Positions 52,485-62,486 of a stretch of DNA of 64,000 bases are shown in pieces. The translations under genes and the position numbers were made by a program. Source of the DNA: Winogradskyella tangerina (GTDB taxonomy: Bacteria; Bacteroidota; Bacteroidia; Flavobacteriales; Flavobacteriaceae); NCBI RefSeq assembly GCF_003260205.1, contig NZ_QERF01000009.1, positions 62,001 through 126,000 of the forward strand. The letters run 5' to 3'. The notes under the pieces were generated by a model that was not told where the DNA came from, searched no databases, and worked only from the letters and a program-made list of their open reading frames with translations. How positions within the stretch are numbered: the stretch's first letter is position 1; each line of letters starts with the position of its first letter.

Positions 52485-54245
52485 TTAGGATTTTAAGTTG
52501 AGTTTTAAATTAAGTTCCTGCAGTTGCTCCTCATCAATTGGCGCAGGTGCATCGATCATTACATCGCGTCCCGAATTATTTTTTGGGAAGGCAATAAAAT
52601 CTCTAATGGTTTCTTGCCCACCAAGAATAGCAACTAATCTATCAAGTCCGAATGCTATTCCACCATGTGGTGGTGCACCATATTCAAAGGCATCCATTAA
52701 GAACCCGAATTGAGCTCTGGCTTCTTCATCAGAAAAACCTAAGTGCTTCAACATTACAGCCTGTGTAGGTTTATCGTGAATACGTATTGAACCTCCACCA
52801 ATCTCGTTACCATTCAGAACTAAATCATAAGCGTTTGCTTTTACGTCACTAGGATTAGAATCTAACATCTCCAATTGTCCTGGCTTTGGTGAGGTAAATG
52901 GATGGTGCATCGCATGGTAGCGTTCTGTTTCCTCATCCCACTCTAAAAGTGGAAAGTCCATTACCCAAAGTGGTGCAAACTCGTCTGGTTTACGTAGCCC
53001 CAAACGTTCTGCAAGTTCCATTCGTAAGGCACTTAACTGTGCCCTTACTTTATTTGTATCTCCTGAAAGCACACAGATAAGATCACCAGCTTTAGCACCA
53101 GTTACTTCGGCCCATTTTGCTAGGTCTTCTTGATCGTAGAATTTATCTACAGATGATTTGAATGTACCGTCTTCATTGCAACGGCAATAGACCATACCTA
53201 AGGCACCAACTTGAGGTCGTTTTACCCAATCAATAAGTTTATCGATCTCTTTTCTGGTATAAGAATTTCCGCCAGGAACAGCTATTCCAACGACTAATTC
53301 AGCTGAGTTAAATACCTTAAAATCTTTATGTTGTGCAACAGCGTTCAATTCGCCGAATTCCATCCCAAATCTAATATCTGGTTTGTCATTTCCATATAAA
53401 CGCATGGCGTCATCGTAAAGCATACGAGGAAACTTTTCTACCTCAACACCATTAATTTCTTTAAGTAAATGGCGCGTTAATCCTTCAAAAGTATTTAAGA
53501 TATCTTCTTGTTCTACAAAGGCCATTTCACAGTCGATCTGAGTAAACTCAGGCTGGCGGTCAGCACGAAGATCTTCGTCTCTAAAACATTTTACTATTTG
53601 AAAATATTTATCCATACCACCGACCATAAGCAGTTGCTTGAAGGTTTGTGGAGACTGAGGTAAAGCGTAAAACTGCCCCTCATTCATACGACTAGGAACG
53701 ACGAAATCACGAGCACCTTCAGGTGTAGATTTAATAAGGTAAGGTGTTTCAACTTCAATGAAACCTTCTCCAGATAAGTAATTTCTAACGGCCTGCGCCA
53801 CTTTATGCCTAAAGATCAGACTCTCTTTTACAGGGTTACGACGAATATCGAGGTAACGGTATTTCATGCGTAGATCGTCGCCACCATCGGTTTCATCTTC
53901 AATAGTAAAAGGCGGCACCAATGAATGATTCAGAATAGTTAATTCTGAAACCAATACTTCAATATCACCTGTTGGAATATTCGGATTTTTTGATGCGCGT
54001 TCTTGTACAGTTCCTTTCACCTGAATTACAAACTCACGGCCCAACTTCTGAACCTGAGCCATTAAGTCTTTAGGAGTCTGGTCCTCATCAAAATATAACT
54101 GTGTAATTCCGTAGCGATCTCTAAGATCTGCATAAATCATAAATCCCTTATCTCTCACACCTTGAACCCAACCGGCAAGTGTAACTTCTGTATTGTTATG
54201 TGCGACTCTCAGCTCGCCACAATTATGACTTCTATACATATTCAA
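52485..54245 (-). CDS. aspS: Aspartate--tRNA ligase
   Basis: A 586-residue class IIb synthetase. The N-terminal OB-fold anticodon-binding domain (about 1-105) starts [13 protein letters not shown] and has [20 protein letters not shown]. Catalytic motifs include [18 protein letters not shown] (motif 2) and [16 protein letters not shown] (motif 3). The bacterial GAD insertion domain lies between. Length fits bacterial AspRS. It stands downstream of the efflux operon, separated by a terminator at 54322-54350. Confidence 0.97.
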   Translation of the reverse strand: MNMYRSHNCGELRVAHNNTEVTLAGWVQGVRDKGFMIYADLRDRYGITQLYFDEDQTPKDLMAQVQKLGREFVIQVKGTVQERASKNPNIPTGDIEVLVSELTILNHSLVPPFTIEDETDGGDDLRMKYRYLDIRRNPVKESLIFRHKVAQAVRNYLSGEGFIEVETPYLIKSTPEGARDFVVPSRMNEGQFYALPQSPQTFKQLLMVGGMDKYFQIVKCFRDEDLRADRQPEFTQIDCEMAFVEQEDILNTFEGLTRHLLKEINGVEVEKFPRMLYDDAMRLYGNDKPDIRFGMEFGELNAVAQHKDFKVFNSAELVVGIAVPGGNSYTRKEIDKLIDWVKRPQVGALGMVYCRCNEDGTFKSSVDKFYDQEDLAKWAEVTGAKAGDLICVLSGDTNKVRAQLSALRMELAERLGLRKPDEFAPLWVMDFPLLEWDEETERYHAMHHPFTSPKPGQLEMLDSNPSDVKANAYDLVLNGNEIGGGSIRIHDKPTQAVMLKHLGFSDEEARAQFGFLMDAFEYGAPPHGGIAFGLDRLVAILGGQETIRDFIAFPKNNSGRDVMIDAPAPIDEEQLQELNLKLNLKS

Positions 54246-54321
54246 AAATTAAATACTTCGCCTTTTTTCAGCGTCGGCGAACTCGGGTGCAAATTTAATC
54301 AACTTAAGGACAATTAAATAA

Positions 54322-54350
54322 AAAAGCCTCAACAATTGTTGAGGCTTCCT
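54322..54350 (-). terminator. Terminator of the efflux operon
   Basis: agcctcaaca and tgttgaggct pair almost without a loop; a T run follows on the minus strand. It lies 40 bases after the RND permease stop and before aspS. Confidence 0.85.
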
Positions 54351-54389
54351 CGCTATTAATCACTTTATAAGAAGAAATTATAAAGTTTG

Positions 54390-57300
54390 TTATTTATCTA
54401 GAGCTATTCTGGCGTTTTGAGGGATATCAAAAGTTTCTTCTTCTACTTCAATAACATCAGATTTGGCCACTCTGGCTTTATACATTCTCATCTTTAATCG
54501 TGTAATGAGATAGAAGAGAATTGGCACAACAATTAGCGTGAGGAATGTAGCTATGAATAAACCATAAATTACAGTCCAGGCTAATGGTCCCCAGAAAATT
54601 ACATTATCTCCACCGAAATAGATATTTGGATTGAATTCGCTAAACAAGGTGTAGAAGTTGATATTGAATCCTGTCGCCAACGGAATTAGTCCTAATATTG
54701 TAGTAATTGCCGTTAATAATACTGGTCTTAAACGTGCTTTTCCGCCTTTGATAATCGCTTCCAAAAGATCTTCTCTCGCCAAGTAAGCATCATCTTCAAG
54801 ATCCTGATCAACCTTTTTTCTATCTATTAATAGTTGGGTATAATCGAGAAGTACAACTCCATTGTTTACAACAATTCCCGCAAGGGAAATAATACCCATC
54901 ATGGTCATCATAATAACGAAAGCACTACCTGTAGCAACGATACCACCAAATACTCCAATAAGACTTAAGAAAATAGCCAACATGATAATTCCTGGTTTAG
55001 ACACCGAATTGAATTGGAAAATAAGTATGAAAAAGATCAAACCTAATCCTGTAAAGAAGGCACCCATTAAGAAGGCCATTTGCTTGTTTTGTTCTTCAAT
55101 TTGTCCGGTGAAATCTATTTTGATGTCAGAAGGCATTTCATTTTCAATGAAATCCTTGGTTTCATTTTGAATCTGAGAAACAATAGCGCCAGCGTCCGTA
55201 AATCCAGGAGCAAGAGCAGAGTAAACTGTTGCTACGCGCTCGTTGTCTATGTGTTTAATGGCACTAAAACCTGAAGAATTGTTTTGCTTGGCTACTGCCG
55301 ACACAGGAATTTCCTTAACCTGCCCGGAAGCCATATCTCTAAAGGTGATCTTCTGGTTAAAGATGGCACTTGTGTTATAGCGATTTGCTTCATTAAACCT
55401 AACATAGATATCGTAATCTTCACCATCTTCTTTATATATACCAGCCTTTGCACCAAAGATCGAATTACGCAATTGTTGACCAACCTGACTAGCAGATACA
55501 CCAAGTTCACCAGCTTTTTTACGATCGACCTGAACCAGCATAGATGGTTTCGATTTATTAACGTCGATCTTTAGTTCATCTATTCCTTGAATATTTTTAG
55601 TGTTGATGTAATCACGAAGCTTTTCAGCATTAGCGATCAATTCAGAATAGTTATCACCCTGAAGTTCAATATTAATTGGGTAACCCGCTGGTGGACCAAC
55701 GGCATCTTTTTCAACAGAAATTGCAACACCTGGATAAATATCCTTTAGGTCTTCCTGTACTTTTTTCAGAAGTTCGTTACTGTCGGCACCTTCTCTAAAT
55801 TTATATTCGCGCATGGTTGCGGTGATTTTACCACGATGCGGCATTTCGGCCTGCGATCCTCCATCAGTTTGAGGATTACCGGCACCTTCACCAACTTGAG
55901 AAACGGCACTTTCTGTTAAGAAATTAAAGTCACCGTTGAGGTAAGCGTCTTCATTAATTATTTTGTAGACGCGTTCTTCTATATCTTTAGTAATGGCATT
56001 GGTTTTTTCAATGTCTGTACCTTCAGGATACTCAATGTAAACAATGATTTGGTTTGGTGTATTGTCTGGGAAGAATTCAACTTTAGTTCGTTGACTTCCA
56101 ACTGAGGCACCAAAGCCCATGAATGCGATGATCAACAAAACAAATGTTCCAATAGCAATTCCCATGGGTTTTCTTCCACTGAGAGCTGCACGCAGAACTT
56201 TCTCATAGAATCGCTCCCAACGCGGTAATATTTTATTTTGAAATCCATTAGCCCAACCTCTAAGGAATAAACGATAAACCCACAACAGGATGGCTGTAAA
56301 TACCATCAGTGTTCCGAATATTCTATATTCACCTCCAAAGAAGATGATTAGAAGTCCAATAACGGCTGCAATAGAAGTGGTTCTAATAATTTGGCTTAAA
56401 GGCATTTCTTTGTCTTCGGTGGTCATAAAACGAGAGACCAAAACCGAATTAAAGAATATCGCAACGAACAGCGACGATCCTAGTACCACGGAAAGCGTGA
56501 CGGGGAAATAGATCATAAATTGACCCATTACTCCTGGCCATAACCCAAGTGGAATAAATGCAGCTACAGTAGTTGCGGTTGAAATAATAATAGGAAATGC
56601 AATTTCACCAATTCCTTTTTTCGCGGCTTCGATTCTAGGCATGCCTTCGTCCATTAAACGGTAGACATTTTCAACAACCACAATACCATTATCTACAAGC
56701 ATTCCAAGTCCCATAATTAATCCGAAAAGGATCATGGTATTCATGGTATAGCCCAATAGATTTAAGATCATCAGAGACATAAACATGGACATCGGAATCG
56801 CAAAACCTACGAACAATGCGTTTTTAAATCCAAGGAAGAACATTAAAACAGTTACTACCAGAATAATACCGAAGATGATATTGTTCACTAAGTCATCTAC
56901 CTGACCAATGGTCTTTGAAGACTGGTCGTTTGAAATGGTCACCGTTAAGTCTTGAGGATACACATTTTCGATAGCTTCGTCTACCATGACCTTGATCTTA
57001 TCCGCAGCGGCCACCATGTTTTTACCAGCACGTTTTTTAACGTCGAGCATTACCACTGGTGCGCCAAACTCGCGAGCATAAGTGGTTTTATCTTCGTCTT
57101 TAAAGGTCACCGTAGCGATGTCCTTGAGGTAAATTGGATTGCTTTTTTCGGACTTTACCACGAAGTTTTCAAGCTCTTCCGGTGTTTCAATTTCACCGAG
57201 AATTCTTATAGTTCTGCGTTGACCACTTGTTATTAAATTACCCGCAGACATCGTCATGTTTTCACGACTTATGGTATTAATAACATCATCAAAACTCACC

Positions 57301-57944
57301 TGAGCTGCCATCATTTTGTAAATGTCAACAGCAACTTCAACTTCACGTTCTTGAGCACCTCTAATATCTACTTGCTTAATTTCAGAAAGCCCTTCAATTT
57401 CATCTTCGAGATATTCGCCATATTCTTTCAGTTTATCAACCGGATAATCACCAGAGATATTGATATTCAGAATTGGCATTTCTTCAGACATACTGAGGTC
57501 GAAGATATTTGGCTGCACCTTGGCACCATTAAATGTTGGCCAATCTTCACTCGAAGTTTCTACATCAACTTCGTCTTTTATTTTTTGTTTAGCAGCTTCA
57601 ACTGAAATATTCTCATCGAATTCTACCATAATGCTCGAATAATCCTCAAGCGAAGTAGAGGTGATTTCAATCACATTACTTACCGTTTTCAAACGATCTT
57701 CTATGGGATCGGTGATAAGCTTTTCAATGTCTTCAGCTGTATTACCAGGGTAGATTGAGCTGATATATATTTTCGTTTCCTTGATCTCAGGGAAATTTTC
57801 TCTCGGCATACTCATATAGGCCGAAAATCCTAAGAAAAGAATAAGCCCAATAAGCACGTACATTGTTGTAGCGTTTCCGATGGCCCAGGACGAAGGCTTG
57901 AATTCCTTATTTACCTTTTTTTGTTTTTGTTCTTTCTTGGTCAT
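54390..57944 (-). CDS. Efflux RND transporter permease subunit
   Basis: An 1184-residue inner-membrane proton-driven pump of the AcrB/HAE1-like group. Twelve membrane segments and two large periplasmic loops are visible. TM4 has the proton-relay region GLGMLVDNGIVVVENVYRL. The N-terminal TM1 is followed by PRENFPEIKETKIYISSIYP, typical of the family. The protein is longer than AcrB by about 130 residues, mainly a long TM6-TM7 region. It is last in the tetR-tolC-adaptor operon. Substrates cannot be told from sequence. Confidence 0.94.
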   Translation of the reverse strand: MTKKEQKQKKVNKEFKPSSWAIGNATTMYVLIGLILFLGFSAYMSMPRENFPEIKETKIYISSIYPGNTAEDIEKLITDPIEDRLKTVSNVIEITSTSLEDYSSIMVEFDENISVEAAKQKIKDEVDVETSSEDWPTFNGAKVQPNIFDLSMSEEMPILNINISGDYPVDKLKEYGEYLEDEIEGLSEIKQVDIRGAQEREVEVAVDIYKMMAAQVSFDDVINTISRENMTMSAGNLITSGQRRTIRILGEIETPEELENFVVKSEKSNPIYLKDIATVTFKDEDKTTYAREFGAPVVMLDVKKRAGKNMVAAADKIKVMVDEAIENVYPQDLTVTISNDQSSKTIGQVDDLVNNIIFGIILVVTVLMFFLGFKNALFVGFAIPMSMFMSLMILNLLGYTMNTMILFGLIMGLGMLVDNGIVVVENVYRLMDEGMPRIEAAKKGIGEIAFPIIISTATTVAAFIPLGLWPGVMGQFMIYFPVTLSVVLGSSLFVAIFFNSVLVSRFMTTEDKEMPLSQIIRTTSIAAVIGLLIIFFGGEYRIFGTLMVFTAILLWVYRLFLRGWANGFQNKILPRWERFYEKVLRAALSGRKPMGIAIGTFVLLIIAFMGFGASVGSQRTKVEFFPDNTPNQIIVYIEYPEGTDIEKTNAITKDIEERVYKIINEDAYLNGDFNFLTESAVSQVGEGAGNPQTDGGSQAEMPHRGKITATMREYKFREGADSNELLKKVQEDLKDIYPGVAISVEKDAVGPPAGYPINIELQGDNYSELIANAEKLRDYINTKNIQGIDELKIDVNKSKPSMLVQVDRKKAGELGVSASQVGQQLRNSIFGAKAGIYKEDGEDYDIYVRFNEANRYNTSAIFNQKITFRDMASGQVKEIPVSAVAKQNNSSGFSAIKHIDNERVATVYSALAPGFTDAGAIVSQIQNETKDFIENEMPSDIKIDFTGQIEEQNKQMAFLMGAFFTGLGLIFFILIFQFNSVSKPGIIMLAIFLSLIGVFGGIVATGSAFVIMMTMMGIISLAGIVVNNGVVLLDYTQLLIDRKKVDQDLEDDAYLAREDLLEAIIKGGKARLRPVLLTAITTILGLIPLATGFNINFYTLFSEFNPNIYFGGDNVIFWGPLAWTVIYGLFIATFLTLIVVPILFYLITRLKMRMYKARVAKSDVIEVEEETFDIPQNARIALDK

Positions 57945-58000
57945 GATATTTTTAAGTTTATGTGTTTGGAGTTTAATAGTTTAGCCCCAAACATTCAACC

Positions 58001-58110
58001 CTAATTTTTTATTTGTGATTTACGCAATGCGTCAAGCATAGCGGTTATTTCTTGTATATTTTCTCGAATTTCATCGTAATTCTCATTTGATAAAAACTTT
58101 TTCAAACGAG
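58001..58110 (-). pseudogene. 3' remnant of a small helical gene inside the efflux operon
   Basis: On the minus strand an open frame gives SRLKKFLSNENYDEIRENIQ, then EITAMLDALRKSQIKN and TAG (58003-58001). Upstream a TGA breaks it and no start is seen. The sequence resembles the C-terminal helix of four-helix-bundle (23S rRNA intervening-sequence type) proteins, which are often found next to other genes in Flavobacteriaceae. The 247-base gap between adaptor and permease is otherwise without a gene. Confidence 0.45.
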
Positions 58111-58191
58111 AATTCCTTCATACTTTAAAATTTCGAATATGAGTTAGACATGTGTTTTATAACTAAACTCATAAACCTTTTAAGCTTCAAA

Positions 58192-59358
58192 CTAATATTG
58201 AAGGATCTTTACCTCTTGTCCATCCTTAACACTTCGGGCACCTTCATTTACGATCTCACTACCATTTTCTAATCCTGAAAGCACTTCGATATAATCGCCC
58301 TGAGTTTTTCCAGTATCAATAAAGACACGCCTTGCTGTCCCTTTATTGTCATCTCTATCAGTGACGGTGTACACATATTGTTTACCCTCTGCATTTTCTG
58401 AAATGATACTCTGTGGTATTAGGATAGCATTCTCATTAGTGTAATCGTTGATCTTTAACTTAGCCGTTAGATTAGGCTTTATTTTATTATCAGAATTTGG
58501 GACAGCAACTTCAATTTTGAAGGTTCTATTCGCCGGATTGATAAAATTACCAGCCTGTCTAACCTTAGCATCGAGCTCTGATCCTAAAACAGGAAATTCA
58601 ACCTTAACATCCTTGCCATTAGTAATACTTGTAATGTAACTTTCTGGCACATCTGTTTCGATATACATATTTGATAGATTTACAATTCGGAATAACTGTG
58701 ATTGTCCTGGAGATACCACACTACCTTGCTCTGTAATAACATCGTCTATGGTACCCGAAAATGGTGCTCTAACTGCCGTTTTTCCGATTTGTTCTTTCAG
58801 TTGCTTAACAGCTTTTGATTGAGCCTCATAGCTAGACTTCGCCTGAAGAAATTGAATTTCACTTCCAATTTTTTGATCCCATAAACGCTTCTGGCGTTCA
58901 AAAGTTGTTTTAGCGAGATCAGCCTGAATTTGCAATTGAGCTACTTGTTGACTTAAACCTCCATCATCGATCTTAGCCAAGATTTGACCCTTGCTCACTT
59001 TCTGACCTTCTTTTACATATACTGTAGTAAGTACACCTGCATACTCTGGATAAATAACCAAATTTTGCTTAGTGTCTACACTTCCTTGAAGTTCCACAAA
59101 ATGATGAAAAGGTTCTTGTTTGGTTGTAAAGGTTGTGATCAACGGAATTTTTTCCTGAGGATCTAGTTCCTTTATTTTATCCTGAAGCTGTTTTATCTGT
59201 GCGGTAAGCTCTTGCTGCTGTGCATCAAGTTCAGCTTTTTTTGTCCTTAATTGTGCCAGATTCTCAGAAGCAATGAGGTCTTCAACAGATTGTTGTTTAT
59301 CTCCTGAACAAGAAGCCAGTATTAAGGAGATGAAAGTTAGTCTAATTATATGTTTCAT
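58192..59358 (-). CDS. Efflux RND transporter periplasmic adaptor subunit
   Basis: A 388-residue membrane fusion lipoprotein (lipobox LILASC). A coiled coil near the N-terminus (KKAELDAQQQELTAQIKQLQ) precedes the lipoyl half-motif YPEYAGVLTTVYVKEGQKVS, a helical hairpin, the second lipoyl half (TAVRAPFSGTIDDVITEQGS) and beta-barrel and proximal domains. It links the RND permease to TolC. It lies 13 bases after tolC on the same strand. Confidence 0.94.
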   Translation of the reverse strand: MKHIIRLTFISLILASCSGDKQQSVEDLIASENLAQLRTKKAELDAQQQELTAQIKQLQDKIKELDPQEKIPLITTFTTKQEPFHHFVELQGSVDTKQNLVIYPEYAGVLTTVYVKEGQKVSKGQILAKIDDGGLSQQVAQLQIQADLAKTTFERQKRLWDQKIGSEIQFLQAKSSYEAQSKAVKQLKEQIGKTAVRAPFSGTIDDVITEQGSVVSPGQSQLFRIVNLSNMYIETDVPESYITSITNGKDVKVEFPVLGSELDAKVRQAGNFINPANRTFKIEVAVPNSDNKIKPNLTAKLKINDYTNENAILIPQSIISENAEGKQYVYTVTDRDDNKGTARRVFIDTGKTQGDYIEVLSGLENGSEIVNEGARSVKDGQEVKILQY

Positions 59359-59371
59359 TTTTTAATTGATT

Positions 59372-60778
59372 TTAGAAATTGGATATATTGTTGGTAATTG
59401 TTTCTAATTCTGCTTTAGAATTAATAACATTCAACATGGTTTGCAATAGTTCTTGTTGTGCTGTATAAAGTTGGGTTTGTGCCTGTCTTAATTCAAAACT
59501 AGAGGCGATACCTTCAAAGAATTTTGTTTGATTTTTTTGTTCTATGCGCTCCGCTAATGAGAGATTCTGCTTTTTGTTGTAATAATCTTCAGTAGCAAAC
59601 TTATAGTTAGATTTTGCTGTTTGGATTTCGAGCTTTAAACGCTGTTCAGTTTCCGTAAGGTCGTCCTTAGATTTTTCTAAATTAATGCGAGCGCGCTGTG
59701 TCGCCGCACTTCTTCCGCCAGAACTAAATATTGGAAGGTTAAGGTTAAACCCAAATGAAGAAAACCCTGCCCAACGCTGTTCCCTGTCGAAAAATGTAAA
59801 CTCATTAGAAAAGCCTAAATAACCACCATCGAGATACGCGCTTAATGAAGGCAATGCTTTCGATTTTTCTAACTTCAGAAGTAACTCCTTCGATTTTTTG
59901 TCATTTTCGGCAATTTTATAATCGATGGTCGTGGTAACATCATTTTCAAGATTTAAGGCTTCCAGAGAAATATTTTTTTCCGTGAGGTCTTCGAGATTCT
60001 CGGTAAGTGTAACGCCGGCGTCATAGTCAATCCCTAATGTTATATTGAACATCTGATACGCAATTCCTCTCAGACGCTTAGCGTTGTTCAGACTACTTTG
60101 GAGATTAGAAAGTGTAATCTGTAACTGCTCGACACTCTCTTCTTCTTCAAGACCGTTTTCATAAATTTTTGTGGTTTCGTCTAAATTTTTCTGAAGTACT
60201 GCGATGTTCTTTTCAAAAATGAGAACACTTTCTTCGGAAAGTAAAACATTACCATAGGCATTGATGACCCCTTTTCTAACTTCAAGATCTGTTTTGTCTT
60301 TAGCATTTTTTGAAATTTCTAAAAACACTTTAGCCGATTGAAGTCCAACTATGTAAGAACCATCAAAGATCAATTGATTTAGTGTAGCACTTGCACTTAC
60401 ATTTTGTTTTGTTCCGAAGATAAGTTCCGTAAATCCTTCTAGGGGTTCAGGGGAGCCATTTGCTGTTAAACCAAAAAACTCTTCAACAGTATCAATGGTA
60501 GATTGACGTCCGTCGAAAGCGGCATTCGGAACAATTGAAACTTGCTGCTTTAAAAAGTTTTGGTAGTTAATGCCGGCATTGAGTTGCGGTAAACCAGTAG
60601 CTGTGGTTTCCCATTTTTGCTGTTTGGCTGCTTCGATATCTCGATTGGCATTTTTTGCTTGTCGGTTATTTTCAAGTGCATAATCAATAGCCTCTTGTAA
60701 CGTGAAGCTATTGGGAATATCTTGGGTAAATCCAAGACTGAAGCACATTAGAAATAGTATGATATGAAATTGTTTCAT
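59372..60778 (-). CDS. TolC family outer membrane protein
   Basis: A 468-residue outer-membrane efflux duct. A signal peptide (ending GFTQ) is followed by two OEP repeats of helices and strands: FTLQEAIDYALENNRQAKNA opens the first; INLEKSKDDLTETEQRLKLE lies in the second. It completes the tripartite pump. The gene follows tetR by six bases, so regulator and pump are one transcript. Confidence 0.94.
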   Translation of the reverse strand: MKQFHIILFLMCFSLGFTQDIPNSFTLQEAIDYALENNRQAKNANRDIEAAKQQKWETTATGLPQLNAGINYQNFLKQQVSIVPNAAFDGRQSTIDTVEEFFGLTANGSPEPLEGFTELIFGTKQNVSASATLNQLIFDGSYIVGLQSAKVFLEISKNAKDKTDLEVRKGVINAYGNVLLSEESVLIFEKNIAVLQKNLDETTKIYENGLEEEESVEQLQITLSNLQSSLNNAKRLRGIAYQMFNITLGIDYDAGVTLTENLEDLTEKNISLEALNLENDVTTTIDYKIAENDKKSKELLLKLEKSKALPSLSAYLDGGYLGFSNEFTFFDREQRWAGFSSFGFNLNLPIFSSGGRSAATQRARINLEKSKDDLTETEQRLKLEIQTAKSNYKFATEDYYNKKQNLSLAERIEQKNQTKFFEGIASSFELRQAQTQLYTAQQELLQTMLNVINSKAELETITNNISNF

Positions 60779-60784
60779 TCGTTA

Positions 60785-61390
60785 TTATGATTGATTTTTA
60801 GTAATAAATTGATTTAATATTTTGAATCCTTTTTCAGTAACGATGGCTCTTAGGTGATACTCGAGATAGCTTTCCATTAAGTATTCCATTTGGTATTGTT
60901 CTGGTGGAAAAAACATATTGTCTTTAATTCCGGTCATCCCTGTAAAATACATTCGTGAAATAAAATCGACATCTATAGAATCTCTAAAAACACCTGTGTC
61001 CACACCTTGTTGCAAACTATCCTGAACGGAACTGTGCATTTTTTCAAACTGTTTGAACTTTAACTGCGCATGGATCTGTGGGTAGTACTTTTTTAATTGA
61101 AATTGAGGTGATGTTTTTTCATTTTTAAGGTGCTGCATCACATACATTTTGATAGAATACAATTCCTCAATCGGATTTGGTGCACTGTCACAAATGTCAT
61201 CGATACCATCGCAAATGGTATCGAATAAATGAAATGTTACAGCCTCAACTAATTTGGTTTTATTATTAAAATGAACGTAGATGGTTTTTTTAGAAATTCC
61301 CATTTCATTGGCAATATCATCCATTGTAACACTCTTAAAACCAAGGTTTAAAAAAAGTTCTGACGCTTTGCGTATAATTTTTTCTCTCAT
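60785..61390 (-). CDS. TetR/AcrR family transcriptional regulator of the efflux operon
   Basis: A 201-residue repressor. The N-terminal HTH (about 5-50) reads FLNLGFKSVTMDDIANEMGI then SKKTIYVHFNNKTKLVEAV, the classic TetR pattern. The C-terminal helical ligand domain is of unknown ligand. It is first in the operon with tolC, adaptor and permease. A perfect 9-base inverted repeat (61415-61442) lies just upstream of its promoter element, so it is probably autoregulated and controls the whole pump. Confidence 0.93.
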   Translation of the reverse strand: MREKIIRKASELFLNLGFKSVTMDDIANEMGISKKTIYVHFNNKTKLVEAVTFHLFDTICDGIDDICDSAPNPIEELYSIKMYVMQHLKNEKTSPQFQLKKYYPQIHAQLKFKQFEKMHSSVQDSLQQGVDTGVFRDSIDVDFISRMYFTGMTGIKDNMFFPPEQYQMEYLMESYLEYHLRAIVTEKGFKILNQFITKNQS

Positions 61391-61401
61391 AAATCAGGGC
61401 A

Positions 61402-61409
61402 CAAATTTA
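61402..61409 (-). promoter_or_regulatory. -7 promoter element of the efflux operon
   Basis: TAAATTTG on the minus strand fits TAnnTTTG and lies 11 bases before the tetR start codon, so the leader is very short. Confidence 0.55.
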
Positions 61410-61414
61410 GACAA

Positions 61415-61442
61415 GGAAACTTTAAAAACAATAAAAGTTTCC
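61415..61442. promoter_or_regulatory. Candidate TetR operator
   Basis: GGAAACTTT (61415-61423) and AAAGTTTCC (61434-61442) form a perfect 9-base inverted repeat with a 10-base AT-rich spacer, 28 bases in total, the size typical of TetR-family operators. It covers the expected -33 region of the tetR promoter in the divergent gap. Confidence 0.7.
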
Positions 61443-61499
61443 AAAGTTTTAATAATTATTTAACATTGGTAACACTAGCGTTAAATACCTGATTAGCCT

Positions 61500-61507
61500 T
61501 ATTTTTG
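61500..61507 (+). promoter_or_regulatory. -7 promoter element directly before the polyprenyl synthase gene
   Basis: TATTTTTG fits TAnnTTTG and ends four bases before the ATG at 61512, suggesting a leaderless message. Confidence 0.5.
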
Positions 61508-61511
61508 CTGC

Positions 61512-62486
61512 ATGCAAAACATTGAATCCTATCAAAAGTCTTTTATATCCTATCTCGAAGACTATGCTGTAGAAAAAGAACCTACAAACCTCTATGCGCC
61601 AATTAATTACATTTTGAAACTTGGTGGAAAGCGCTTGCGACCTGTTTTAACCTTGATGTCTTGCGAGATTTTTGGAGGTACGACCAATTTGGCTATGAAT
61701 GCAGCACTTTCTGTTGAGGTATTTCATAATTTCTCATTAGTCCATGATGATATTATGGATGATGCACCACTTCGTCGAGGAAAGAAAACCGTGCATGAAA
61801 AGTGGGACCTAAATACAGGAATTCTTTCTGGCGATGCCATGCTAATTTTGGCTTATCAGCTTTTCGATGATTATAAATCAGATATGTTTCAGGCCTTAGT
61901 CACTTTGTTCAGTAAAATGGCACTTGAAGTTTGCGAAGGTCAGCAATATGATATTGATTTTGAAACCAGAAATGATGTTACCATTCCTGAGTATCTTAAA
62001 ATGATAGAGTATAAAACGGCAGTGTTAATTGGTTCTGCAATGAAAATGGGTGCCATTGTTGCTAAAGCATCTGAAGCCGATCAGAATGAAATTTATGATT
62101 TTGGTCGTTACCTCGGAATTGCCTTCCAATTACAAGATGATTATCTCGATGCCTTTGGGAATCCTGAAACCTTCGGCAAGCAGGTTGGTGGTGATATCCT
62201 AGAGAACAAAAAAACCTATTTATATCTCAAAACGATGGAATTAGGCTCAGAAGATCAAACCTCTGACTTATTGAATTTAATGGCGAATAATTCTATTTCG
62301 GGTGACGATAAAATTGAAAAGGTGAAAAGCTTATTTAATTATTCAGGCGCTTCTCAGGCCACACAAAATGCTGTCGAAGACTACACGAATAGAGCATTCA
62401 GCGTTCTCGAAAATTTAAATATTTCCGACGAAAACAAACAGCAATTACGTGCTTTTGGAGCCTATTTAATGAATAGACGCGTTTAA
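61512..62486 (+). CDS. Polyprenyl (geranylgeranyl-type) diphosphate synthase
   Basis: A 324-residue trans-isoprenyl diphosphate synthase condensing IPP with allylic diphosphates. The first Asp-rich motif is VHDDIMDDAPLRRG (Asp79-Asp84) and the second is LQDDYLDAFG. LGGKRLRPVLTLM and KTYLYLKTM are typical. Chain length cannot be fixed from sequence alone. Products would feed menaquinone, carotenoids or undecaprenyl precursors. Its stop overlaps the next ORF by one base. Confidence 0.94.
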   Translation: MQNIESYQKSFISYLEDYAVEKEPTNLYAPINYILKLGGKRLRPVLTLMSCEIFGGTTNLAMNAALSVEVFHNFSLVHDDIMDDAPLRRGKKTVHEKWDLNTGILSGDAMLILAYQLFDDYKSDMFQALVTLFSKMALEVCEGQQYDIDFETRNDVTIPEYLKMIEYKTAVLIGSAMKMGAIVAKASEADQNEIYDFGRYLGIAFQLQDDYLDAFGNPETFGKQVGGDILENKKTYLYLKTMELGSEDQTSDLLNLMANNSISGDDKIEKVKSLFNYSGASQATQNAVEDYTNRAFSVLENLNISDENKQQLRAFGAYLMNRRV

